Made by a program: the position numbers and the translations under genes. This document shows, piece after piece, positions 36,364-47,187 of a stretch of DNA of 64,000 nt; within the stretch, counting starts at the first letter, position 1; every line of letters begins with the position of its first letter. The DNA is from Xenopus tropicalis (Eukaryota; Chordata; Amphibia; Anura; Pipidae). The notes under the pieces are model-generated. The model was not told the origin of the DNA, did no database searches, and saw nothing but the letters and a program-made list of their open reading frames with translations. Location: the NCBI RefSeq assembly GCF_000004195.4, contig NC_030677.2, positions 45,757,142-45,821,141 on the forward strand. Direction: 5' to 3'.

Positions 36364-39204
36364 AGACCAAGGTTACATTTTTGGAAAAATGACTGAAGAC
36401 TAATTAAACCAATCCCATATCATCACATCTTCTTAATTCCTTGATTAATAAAAAAATTTATAATTCAATGTTTCTCACATTACTTTATCCATAATTGGAT
36501 CACAAATGCACAGTGCCTGATAAATATGGTTAGCTTTGAAAATATATTAAATCACTGCATTTTCTGCACTCTAGTCTACAGAGAAACATGAAGATAAATC
36601 CATTAGTAAAACCAGGATCCGGCCAAAATGCTCTGATAGTCATGCATGGATGCACATTTTCTTCTGCCAGAGTAAAGAGACTGTTGTTTGCCCCTGGGAT
36701 AGCATAGTGGACTGTATTTATATAAAGTCATATTTACGGAGCTTTTTACAGCGAGCACCATCATTACGATAAATCTAAACACTCATGCCAAGTCATATCT
36801 ACATTGATTTGCACTAATCTGTCCTTCGAGATAATAATGCAGTTCTACACGTGCTAAATTCCAATCCAATGATCAGCCATTTTCAGAAAAAAATAGTCTC
36901 AGTCTTGTATATAATCAGAGAGAATGAGCTTACTTGGAATACTATACTTGGTCAGTGGAGAATTTTAGGCCAATTGAGTTTTTTGCTAGCCACGGAAATA
37001 CTAGTGCGTTGTTTTATGTTAAAGCCATGCAGAACTGCTCTGATTAACTGCACAAGCAATTGCTGAAGGCAGAGGGTTTGGTAAATGTGATGCCCTTATC
37101 TGGATAAGCATTGAAACAGTGATTCTCCAGCTAACAGTATCGAGTTAGTATGCCTCTAAGCCCCACAAGACAAATCATCTTACAACTACATAGTATTCTA
37201 CATACCGCTACTACTACACATGCTACTCTATAACCTTATTACTTATCAGTTTGCCTTGGGACACTCCCCTTCTGTTTTGCCTAGAACCTATATCACTGGG
37301 ATCATGTTTATAGAGTTTGAGTAAAGAAAACACAATCAATAGTATTCTCCCACAAAGAAAAATTTGGATTATGACTTCTACTGGTTTTTGAGTCATTGCT
37401 TTTAAAACAAATATTTATTTTACAGTTATCCTTGGGCCACTTTATTTTCTACATTGCAAATTGTGCTAACCCAGTACAGGAAAACAGAAAAATATAAAAA
37501 ACAGGACCATTAGGTTTTAGTTCCTATTTAAAATGTATGTTCAAGTAGAGCCAGAATCCTGTAGTTGCCATCTGTCCTTAATTTGTATGGACAATTCTTA
37601 TATTTTAATCTCTGTCCCTGGAAATATGTGAGTTTCAGACCAACCAAAAAGGAATAGTCTTTTCTGACTAGGATGCAGTTTCAGTCCATAAAGTAGTAAT
37701 AATAATGTAATTGTATTTGGAGAGTCACATAACTGTGGAACACTATGAGAACTTTTGTACTGTATATGGTATATAAAAGCCTAAATTATTATAAAATGTT
37801 GGCAAATAGGGATTTCTTTCTCCAGGGCCAATAAAATAAACATAAACTGCACTGTGGCTTTCTACATTCAGTTTATTTATGCTTGTGATTCTCTGCACCA
37901 GAAAGCTTATGCAAGTCAACTATCTTCTCAGGCTCTTTACACTAGATGTTGTGTTTTGTATGTTGAAAACCTGAGCAGACCTTTATGTTTTATCTGCAAG
38001 GAATTAGTAATTGCATTCCATCTGAGACTAACATGATTAACAAGACTAGTAAATATAAATGCCAATATTTAGATCTGTGTTTAAATGAGACATGCCCAAG
38101 CCATAACGGCCTCAGGCAATGAGAGTTCTTTTGACTTAACCACGCTTTATATCCTTCCCACCCAAATGCAAATCCCACGCTTGTGTTATAATGAAATATC
38201 TAGAATAGAATATCAAGGAATATCTAGAACCATGAAAAGAAATATGAAGCAAATGCAAATCTCTCCGTATGTATCACATACAATACTCCTTTCCAAAATA
38301 TAAATGTAATTTACTTGGGTCAGTGCCCCCTTTATTTTTAGATTTATAGCACCTAACTTTGCAAGCATTGCGTCAAACAATCAGTGGTGTGTTTTTAGCC
38401 ACAATGCAGCATTCCCTTTGTCCTAACAAAAATGTCCTCCCACTATAGTCAAGGTCTAGATTAACTAACAAGGGACTGAATGCAGATTTACATGCAAAGT
38501 GACTTTTCAACCCTCATCTATTTAAAACATCACTATACAAATTACCTAAAATGTTACTGTTATACATAATTGTAACATTATATGCATTAACCAGGGCACT
38601 TTCAATGCAATACAGTCATTTGATAGTATGAAATATTAGGTCAGGCCATTTCAGTGCAGTAGAAAGAGGCTGGTGCTTTCGATCTACACTATGAAGGAGG
38701 ACAGGAAGCTAGGAGGATACTTGGACATCACCAGAAATGCAATAAAGCCTCACATTGGCTTAACCATTAAGTTATATAATGCTCATGGGCTCTAGACTAT
38801 AGAGTACAAAGGATTTTAATGCCCTGGCTCAAGAATGGTTGCATCTTCGAACCCCAGCTTGAAAAACATATTACCCAGGAGCCCTTTATCGATAATCCTA
38901 AAGCTTGCTTGCCAGATTGATTCCTGGGTTTTTGCCAAGAACTAATTACACATTTGTAATTTTTATTGATCTACAAATCTCAGCATCCACCAAGGGAGTG
39001 CATCTATTCCTTTTAAACAATACCAATTGAGGATCTGGTAAAGTAAAAGATAAGTAATCAACTATGCCCACCTCCTGTGTATTTATGACTGGGTCGAACA
39101 TTTTCCATTCTGAAAATTAATAATTAGAACAAAATAAGCATAGCTTACCAACAATGGAGGGCCTCGTTCTAATGAATAATTAGAATACATGTAGCGCAGC
39201 TTAC

Positions 39205-39390
39205 CGATATTGCAGTGTTCTCCATTCCACCCTTGGTTACATTCACATTTCCCATCTTTGCAGGTGCCATGCTCCAAGCAACGGGGATGGCAGGCTCTTT
39301 GATTGCAGGAAGGACCAGTCCATCCTTCTTCACAACGGCATGCTCCACCCATGCACACACCGTGAGTGCCACAATCTACTGGGCAAATTT
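39205..39390 (-). CDS. tenm3: tenm3 exon: EGF repeats 6 and 7
   Basis: 186-bp exon, acceptor GATATTTAG, donor GTAAGC. EGF6 ([19 protein letters not shown] to PSCNQ) and EGF7 ([19 protein letters not shown] to NGEHCNI) each have six cysteines. The exon ends one base into a codon. That base completes either Ala of the microexon product (AHYLDKIVK) or, if the microexon is skipped, Asp at the start of EGF8. The frame therefore stays open in both isoforms. The intron that follows is 12.4 kb, the longest complete intron here. Confidence 0.96.
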
Positions 39391-41527
39391 CTAAATATCA
39401 AGATGAAAAAAAAAAATAGTTACAGAACATTAGAAATGAACATGATGTCATGAAGTCCATGAAAAAAGAACTTCACATTGTGGCCATCCTCTGTGAGATT
39501 TTAATAAAGGCTTTACTGATATGTAGGTGACTGGGAACCTAGAACAAGAAGCATCATTTTAAGAGACGCAGCTTTACTAATATTTTTAGAAGATACCTAG
39601 AAATCAGTATTGGTCAAAGCAACAACAACAAAAATTGTAAGGCCTGAAGAAGAGGAAGAAATGTTAAAATTTGAAAAATGAATAGGAAAGTAAAAAAAAC
39701 TGTTGAAGTATTTAGATAATGGGGCACAATGAGTTTTACAGATTTCAAACTCTTCTAGTTGGAAAGCGCTGATAATACAAGGAAATGTTTCCCAGAGGAG
39801 GGTATACCAATTTCTGTGGTTATTCTCATTGTATAATATTCCTTTTCATAAAGTTTTCATGTGAGGTTGTTGGATATGACTATATATCACCATGCAGGAT
39901 ATCACCATATGACCCCAAATACAACCTATAGGAACTGCACACACTTCAAAGTCAATTTTGAAGCTTCACCTTTTTATTAAAGCCGCAGATGTGACATTTA
40001 GGAGGGTTACCCCCAAAAATGCTGAATCCTTACACTTGTTACATCAGTGGCTATAATAAAGCTCATCAAAGTGTATGTGGTTTCTATATAAATTATAGCT
40101 AGTTGTGGCAATAATTTCCTGCTTGCCTCATAACCAAGGCAATTATCATAGATAACTCTTTTAATTTTGCCTCTCATTCACTTTCTTTGGTAAATTACAC
40201 TGGAAAAAAAGATGCTTTACACAGTTTTTTTCTGATATAATTTAACCAGATGACAAATCATTTTGGCCCTTAATAAATATGAGAACATTTTGGCCTCAAT
40301 TACATGTAGGCCCCCAAGTATTCTAAAATAGCATCCTACATGTGAATTCCAGAATAATCTCTTTATATTTTCATGACTGTATGAATAACAATGAATATAA
40401 AATGAATAATAAAATCTTATTGCATAATGACAGGCACGACTAAATATAGTTAAATGTATTTTTAAATTCAGTATACTTCATCTCAAACATAAATCAGTTC
40501 TAGGCAAACAAAAATTATAGCAATAGATTAATCACTTACTTTTTTTTTTTCTTTAGAAATAGGAAAGGAATTACAGGGATGACATATTTTTATCCCTGAT
40601 GGTAGTGTTAACAAATGAACATTCATAGGAAAACTTGCTGCAGCTTCTAGTTTTAATATTTATAGTTGTACTGTGAGCCTCTAAAGCTGCGGGTTTTATG
40701 GTTTTCAAGTGATTCCAAATGAATATTACACCTTAGTAATGTGCAGGCTTTAATGTCTTCTTCCCCAAAGAAGTTAAATGATCAGACTTTCACCCAAAAG
40801 GATCAATTAAACTCATTTGTAATCCATTTCATTACATGAACATTGATGAGTGTAGAAGCTCTGAGCAAGAGAATATAATTAACACAGAAGCCCTGTTTTG
40901 CTGGTAGGCATCTCTGCTGTCCAACCAACAACACTCCTCGAGAGCCGATATGGTTTTAAGAATCTTCAGGAAACCTATTATTCATACTATAGTTATGTGT
41001 TCAATTAGTTAAATTAAGTCCATGTGGGACCGTGCTTTTCCTTCGATTTGTTTTGCAGGTAAGCCGTAACCTCTAGACTTAAATAGGCATTGCTTCTTGC
41101 TCCTCCGTTTAATTTATTGCAATAACAGGCAAAGCTGACAAAAGCCATGGCTGTATAATTATAGCTCATGGGCAAACCTTGCCACGAACAGAGATAAATG
41201 GACCATGTATCCCAGATGCTCATATGCGCTAACATAGGAAGTGTAGATTAACCTTACACTGTGGGGGAAGCATTAAAGTCCAGGTCGCAAGGGGTTTGTT
41301 ATAATAATATATACATATAGCCAGAATGCAGTGTTTTATACACCTCTTGTGCAAGCAGAGCTTTCAATACAGCAGAAGTATGCTCACATGTGATTTCACA
41401 GAGCAATATATTATAATGCCATAAGAAGCAATGGTATAGGTGACAACGTTATGAATAGCTTTCTTTTTATAATAAGGGTGAGATGATGTATTTTTTCAGC
41501 CCCATCTTAGCTGGATATTTTAAAGGT

Positions 41528-41528
41528 G

Positions 41529-41571
<43 letters not shown>
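41528..41571. repeat. TA then CA microsatellite
   Basis: About 32 bases of TA followed by a CA run of about 10 bases. Confidence 0.9.
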
Positions 41572-42479
41572 CAATATTTTTTAACAGAATTACAAGGACA
41601 ATACAAGGCAGTTTTTTCATTAGCATTCAATTTTGCATTTATAGACATGGGGCTAAGAGAATTAAAAGGGGTGCTTCGGAAGTGAAGGGAAAATGTTTCT
41701 GCTAAAATTGCATAATATCTGATTATTTAACCCCTTTAAAAAAAGAGTATTTGTTTGACAGTGGAGCCCTGAAGGGTTTATAAAAGAGATGAGATCAGAA
41801 GGTAATAATTCAGCCTCTTACATACTGAATCCTACTTCCTCTAGGCGGCACTTTAAAAGCCAATTTTTCAAAGAGGCTGTAAAAGCACACGAACACCCAC
41901 AGCTCTATTTATGATTTTGCTGTAATATATATTTTTTTTTTACGTATCAGATCTTTTAACGGAGTGCTTAATTCCAGCCTGAAGTTGAACAAGAAAGTTT
42001 GACTTTACTATATAAGGAATGCAAAGCCACAAGATGCATTTAACATGTAATTTTTATTTGTGGCCATAATAAAGTGAAAATATTAATTTTTAGAGCCATA
42101 ACGCTTGATACTTGCTCCTTAGCAAATAAGGCCATGAAAAAAAGGAAAATAATGCATCTTTAATCATGAATGTTTGCATCTATCTATCAATCAAACAGAT
42201 TTTGTGACAGTTGTGACTGCAGTCCCTTAGTATTTGTATAGTTGTGATAACACAGTAAAATGGAATTCTTTAGAACTATAAAGTAACTAACTTTACAAAA
42301 CTATAATATATTGCTATTCTAAAGGCATTTCTTTAGAAAAAAAAAATCTTTCCGATTACAGAGTGTTCATTTTCTTATTAAGAGACCCATGATGGTTTGA
42401 TTAACTTCAAAGCCGAAGAATATCAACTTGGCGGTAGGAGAGAGAGCTTTATTTCACAGGTACCCTTTTTTCTTCCATC

Positions 42480-42720
42480 TAATCAATTTTTCATTAGGGT
42501 GAAGGTGTTTATCAGTTTTTAGCACACAAGCTTTGAACAGGGTGCGTCAATCTTTGTAATGAACTTATTAATTAGAGCTAATTTAATTCAAGTGGAATTG
42601 AAGGTCTAATTAATGGAATGACGGCTTATGAAGACAGAGGAAAGCTGTGTTGATCTTCAACCTATACACTGCGAGAGATCTAATTCCTTCCCTTTGGCGA
42701 CAGAACAAACTGCTTCTCTA
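42480..42720. promoter_or_regulatory. Candidate intronic enhancer
   Basis: Repeat-free intron stretch with clustered homeodomain motifs (TTAATTAGAG at about 42568, CTAATTAATGG at about 42607), an NKX2-type TCAAGTGG (about 42588) and a TCF/LEF-type CTTTGAA (about 42531). Its texture resembles vertebrate conserved non-coding elements. Conservation cannot be tested here, so this is only a candidate. Confidence 0.3.
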
Positions 42721-43487
42721 TGCTTGGATTTATTACATCATGATTATAGATGTCTGAAGGTCACCCCGTGTTTTTAAGTCTATGTGTACCTCAAAAGGTT
42801 ATACTTAAAAAAGAAAATCTACATTCTGTTCTAGGTACGAATTAGTTGTCTCAATAAAAGAACCATAAAAAAATTCTCCTGGCGTACTGCACTCAAAGTA
42901 CTAACACTGTTTATATAAAAATGTTACTAGATATTTTCTTATCCTACACCCTGAACAAAGAGAGTTTAATGTGAGATCACTGATCTCACATTAGTAAAAT
43001 GATGGTGCCGAAAGTGCATTGTTGTTTTTCAGATTCAGAAAAAGAAAGAATGAAAAAGAATGGATTAAAGAATAAAAGAAAGACAGATTGTTTGTCGCAG
43101 AATGAAAGGGTGAACTAAAATGTCACTGGATGTTACCCACTTGGATAGACTTAATGTTCTGGCTGACCCCCTGGCCATATGAATCATTTTAATGGATGAA
43201 GCGGTGGGAAAGGAATTGAATATTATGAAATAAATAAAAACAGAGGGTTAAGTATATTACAGAAGAATAATGAGTAAGGAAACAATAGAACACAAAAATG
43301 TCCCTTCTTGCCTACAGAACAGAGCAAATGAGGGCTACATGGTTAAAAGGCATTGACCTATTATTGTTATACCATTATGCCTTAATGGAGCCCATTTTTA
43401 TTTCCTGAAGTATCCTTTTGCATCCGTAAGCTTATACAGTAAATAAAAAAATTACCACCTTTCCCACCAACAAAAGTATGCACTTAC

Positions 43488-43688
43488 CTGTTGAGCAGTC
43501 TGGGCCAGTCCAGTTGGGATCACAGGTGCAGCTTCCACTTTCCTGAATGTATGTTCCATGGCCAGAACACTGATCTGGACACATGGACTTCAGAATTTCA
43601 CAGTTGCTTCCGCCCCATCCTTGATGACAATGACATTCCCCATGAATACATACTCCATGATAAGAGCAAAATGTGTCTAAGCAATCAG
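43488..43688 (-). CDS. tenm3: tenm3 exon: EGF repeats 4 and 5
   Basis: 201-bp exon, acceptor CCAACAG, donor GTAAGT. EGF4 runs from [19 protein letters not shown] to GGSNCEI with six cysteines. EGF5 runs from [18 protein letters not shown] to GPDCST and has five, with Tyr (codon at 43549-43551) replacing the third Cys. Together with EGF2 this is the expected teneurin covalent-dimer signature. Phase 1 at both ends. Confidence 0.96.
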
Positions 43689-45862
43689 CTGTTGGAAAAA
43701 GAGAGGGAAAAATGAAAAAATAAATGTTTAAAAGAAAAATAACTACACATAATACTATAAAAATAGATTTTTTTGGTGAGCACAAATACTTTCCCTACTG
43801 CTTATTTCCAGGGTCTCAGCAATCATAAGGCAATCACACATAACAAAAGATATGGAAGTAAACCTTTCCCATGCCCAGCATTAACACTGGCTATATTTGT
43901 ATTTATACACATATAAATAAAGATAAATAAGACCACTATTTGTCATTGCCTTGTATAGCATGTTTATTAGTTTATGTGCTTATCGTCTGATGATGGATGG
44001 CTACCAGATCTGCTTAAGACCTTTCATTTGAACTTCCTTATATCAATATGAACATAACCCAAGTTTTCTCTCTGTTAGTTGAATGGGCTAGTCACAGCAC
44101 AAGTACAATGTATGTACAGCTCCTCTTTTATTTACAATAATAATACTTTGCACCAATTGACTTTCCAGCACACTGCTTGCCTGTTCAATCAATGGCAGGG
44201 TAGAAAACTGGCATTCTCACAAATATGACATATTGACCTAGACACACTCTGCAGACCCATTGCTGTTTTCTAATGTATCAGCTGAATACTGTATATCTTC
44301 TTTAACTCCCATTAATGTGTGCTGGATGATGAGACTTAATTCAGCAATTTGACTCAATAAAACCGTACACTTTCAGGTCAATGGTCTGAAAATGTAATTC
44401 CAAGGACTTAATTGCATTGCTTTGCACACGCAGATCAATAAAAACAATTTTATTGAAGGAAGAAAATGGTGGTTTCCTTACTAGACAGCAGACCAAAATG
44501 GACCGTAACACTATCACATACTGTATTTCCTAATTACATCTGCTTAATGACAAGGCTATTAAGTTTCCTTGTGACTAACTTCCCTTTCTCTAAAGACAAG
44601 TCTGAACAGCTTTGTGAGATGGGAATATTCATACTGTGGCTATCCAACTGCTGCCAAACTACAGCTCCCATCATTCTCCGTGTTCCATTGGGAGAAAACT
44701 GTAAGCAGCAATAGCTAAGAAGAGCCAGTTTGGGAATTACTTTTGGATTAATGAGCTGCTTAATCTTTAAGAGAGAACATATATCTTATTTACATAAAAT
44801 AACTAATTACTTGTAGTTTATTATAGCATAGAAGTTTTATTCTTGCCAGTTTTTTCATAGTTCCTATTAGCAACATCCAAATCACTACATTGACAGAATA
44901 GGTTGATAAGTTTGAACACGGGGAAAACATCTATCTATACAGTCACATTGGTATAGGGTCATGCTTACTAGTTAAAAAAGTTTTTAACCAAGCAAACACA
45001 GAATCTATGGTGCTAACATGCTGGTAGTTGTTAAGTCACCTCCATAACTCCTATAAACTCTGGTATGTAAAGAGTTTAAAATAATTATTTAATTATTAAT
45101 AATTATTTTCCACGTATTTTTTATTGCCCAACTAGTTCTATATACACCCTGTTGATCTTCTGACATCCTGCTACCAGGCTTCCGTTCCTTTTTATTTCCT
45201 GTTGTGAGCAACCCCCTTTGTATCGGATATTGTCCGAAGACTGTTGGCCAGTATCAGCCTTGCCATTTGATCCCAATTTGGACTATTTTCCAGCTTCTCT
45301 GACCTGGGCTTTTGTAATCTGCTGCTCCCTTTATCAGTGCTATGACGTTCATGATGCGTACAGTTTACGGCTCTTGACATATAGTTATCTTTCTCCAAAT
45401 AAGTCTAAACCATTGTTTCCATTGAAGCAACACATTTCTTATGAGTTACCCTACACTGAATGTCAATAAAAATCTAACTGCAAGATAACTCGTGGAGGTA
45501 GATTTACCAACATTCTGATTTTTGCGGTTTTAGAGGTTTTTGAAACCATGAATAAACTCATTTCCACTAAAACTTTGAATGTCTAGTCATTTATTACAAG
45601 ATCTGAATATAAAAAGCTCACACACATGACTCTCCCTATAATCCTGTTTATATTCTTGTAGATGGGCCCAACTGCACTGATATGTTTTACATATGGATGA
45701 TTTAGAATAATAAAACAAAAGTGACAAATATATATGGTACACATATATATATATCCCTTGTAATAAATTGATTGTGCTTCTGATTCTAATCTGTGTGCCT
45801 TTCCCAGAGCCAGGACCTGGGTCTGTTGTTAAACAAGAAAAACAGAGGAATTTAAGGGATAC
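43689..45862 (-). other. tenm3: tenm3 intron (2.2 kb)
   Basis: Contains a degraded repeat with an ACTACAGCTCCCATCATTC motif near 44.65 kb (a sequence type common in vertebrate DNA-transposon remnants), an AT palindrome near 45.08-45.11 kb and a short TA repeat near 45.75 kb. Confidence 0.8.
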
Positions 45863-46057
45863 CTTCTTCACAGTTTTCCCCCTTATATCCTGAATTACAA
45901 GCACAGGATCCCATAATGCAGATTCCATGGCCACCACACAATGGATCCACGCATTGAGTACTGGGGACATCACATTCCGTGCCCTTCCAACCGCTGTAAC
46001 AGAGGCAGCGTCCCTTGGAGTATTGCCCATTTCCACTGCACAATACAGGGCAGGCTG
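45863..46057 (-). CDS. tenm3: tenm3 exon: EGF repeats 2 and 3
   Basis: 195-bp exon, acceptor TTACACAG, donor GTATCC. EGF2 reads [19 protein letters not shown] and ends at WKGTECDV. It has only five cysteines because Tyr (codon at 46020-46022) occupies the third-Cys position, leaving an unpaired Cys. In teneurins the free cysteines of EGF2 and EGF5 form the inter-chain disulfides of the dimer. EGF3 ([19 protein letters not shown] to NCEE) has all six cysteines. Confidence 0.96.
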
Positions 46058-46244
46058 CTGTGTAATAAAAGATGACAATATAAGAATTAGACACTCTATT
46101 CTTTTGCACTTGGACCACTGACACGCATTAAAAAGAAAAAGGCAAATAAATTTCCGTGTCAGACGCGACTTCCTTAAATGGCTGATGGTTTGTGTGCCAG
46201 CATCGCAGTTATATTTGCCTTACAAAAGAAACCAATTTGTGTAC

Positions 46245-46346
46245 CTCTGGAACAATCAGGGCCTAGAAATCCAGGGAAACAATGGCATGTTCCTGAAACA
46301 CATTCTCCGTTTCCATGGCAATTTCTGGGGCATTCCACAACGGACT
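46245..46346 (-). CDS. tenm3: tenm3 exon: EGF repeat 1
   Basis: 102-bp exon, acceptor TTTTCAG, donor GTACAC (a weak donor). It encodes [19 protein letters not shown] and then [15 protein letters not shown], a complete six-cysteine EGF-like repeat that follows the teneurin EGF1 pattern. Phase is 1 at both ends, as for all EGF exons here, so each exon is a frame-neutral cassette. Only 187 bp of intron separates it from the next exon, the shortest intron in the window. Confidence 0.96.
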
Positions 46347-46426
46347 CTGAAAATAAAAGAAGGAGCGAGACTGTCTTTAAACAGGGGACCTGACAAGTTT
46401 TCCATTTTTACCCTTTCTATTTCTTT

Positions 46427-46457
46427 GTTACCGCCAGGCATTTTGCCTGGCGGTAAC
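46427..46457. repeat. Perfect hairpin, 14-bp stem with TTT loop
   Basis: GTTACCGCCAGGCA, TTT, then its exact reverse complement. It is GC-rich in an AT-rich intron. It is followed by a short direct repeat (ATTCCATGAA twice). Confidence 0.9.
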
Positions 46458-46710
46458 AATTCCATGAAATTCCATGAAAGCAAATATTGACTTATTTCCG
46501 ATAATTGCTGCCAGTGTAAGTCAGGATTAGGAAGTCCAATTTGTTATGACAATGTCCAAAACATGGCATATTTTAATGCTGGCTGACTAATGTGAAATGA
46601 CAATCTTGCTGACTGCGTTAGCAGGTAGTTATACATTAATTAGTTGTGACTGAATAAACATGACAGGCTGTTGGTGCATTAAGCATGGAACCTGGACCCC
46701 ACAAAGTTAG

Positions 46711-46840
46711 ACTAATGCCAGACGAGGCGTAGGGTGGATATTTTTGGCAAGCGGAAAAACTCTTGCCGAAAATTCCGCCCTACGCCTCCTACTTGTGCCT
46801 GCACCTAAATGACTAGAATACGCCCGGGTGCAGGCACATG
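46711..46840. repeat. Nested palindromic region, MITE fragment
   Basis: GAGGCGTAGGGTGGA is mirrored by TCCGCCCTACGCCTC, and TGTGCCTGCACC by GGGTGCAGGCACA. GC-rich relative to its surroundings. The GGTGCAGGCACA block also occurs in the MITE at 28.1 kb. Confidence 0.65.
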
Positions 46841-46976
46841 TATCGGAAATGCAAGAGTTTGAAAGTCTTGTGATAGTTTCAATGATTTTGCATCTAATCT
46901 TACAAATAAGACATTGTTTCCATGAAAGTAAAACAAGTCACAACTTTATTATGGTTAAATATATAGCTGAACTTAC

Positions 46977-47187
46977 CTATGACAATCGTGTTGAATGACA
47001 CTGGTTCTGGGTTTTTACCATCATTATAAAAAGCAATGTGCCAGATTCCCGAGTTGAGATACTGTATAAATCCGGCCTCATGAAGGCTAATAGACCTCGG
47101 GAGCCGTGTGGCCTTATCTGATTCGGGCAAGTTGCGTTTCTCTCTGGAAATTAACCGACTCCCTTCCAGAAGTTCCACAAAGTCATA
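46977..47187 (-). CDS. tenm3: tenm3 exon: linker just before the EGF repeats
   Basis: 211-bp exon, acceptor TTCTTATAG, donor GTAAGT. It begins in phase 0 with [18 protein letters not shown] and continues through [19 protein letters not shown] to AFYNDGKN and VSFNTIVI, leaving one base of a Glu codon. These are hallmark teneurin residues directly N-terminal to EGF1. The basic, variable patch ([15 protein letters not shown]) falls where paralogues diverge most. It is separated from the previous exon by 8.8 kb but from the next by only 630 bp. Confidence 0.96.

Larger units (their letters stand above)
26819..39204 (-). other. tenm3: tenm3 intron upstream of microexon (12.4 kb)
   Basis: Longest complete intron in the window. 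Contains a Harbinger-like MITE (28088-28371), three short tandem duplications (29.08, 29.61 and 32.88 kb), a LINE/SINE tail (30.29 kb), a MIR-like SINE fragment (31.4-31.6 kb) and a T2-like MITE (35669-36363). Regions near 29.42-29.62 kb and 36.55-36.85 kb look like unique sequence with possible regulatory motifs. No second gene seen. Confidence 0.85.
39391..43487 (-). other. tenm3: tenm3 intron (4.1 kb)
   Basis: Mostly unique AT-rich sequence. Contains the TA/CA microsatellite at 41528-41571 and a candidate homeobox-rich enhancer at 42480-42720. No exon or transposon end seen. Confidence 0.85.
46347..46976 (-). other. tenm3: tenm3 intron (630 bp) with two inverted repeats
   Basis: Short intron between the linker exon and the EGF1 exon. 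It holds a perfect 14-bp stem hairpin (46427-46457) and a second nested palindromic region (46711-46840). Confidence 0.85.

Noticed and set aside
45587..46078. 163-codon minus-strand frame
   Set aside because: Overlaps the EGF2/3 exon in the wrong frame and runs into the intron. The correct frame gives the EGF cysteines.
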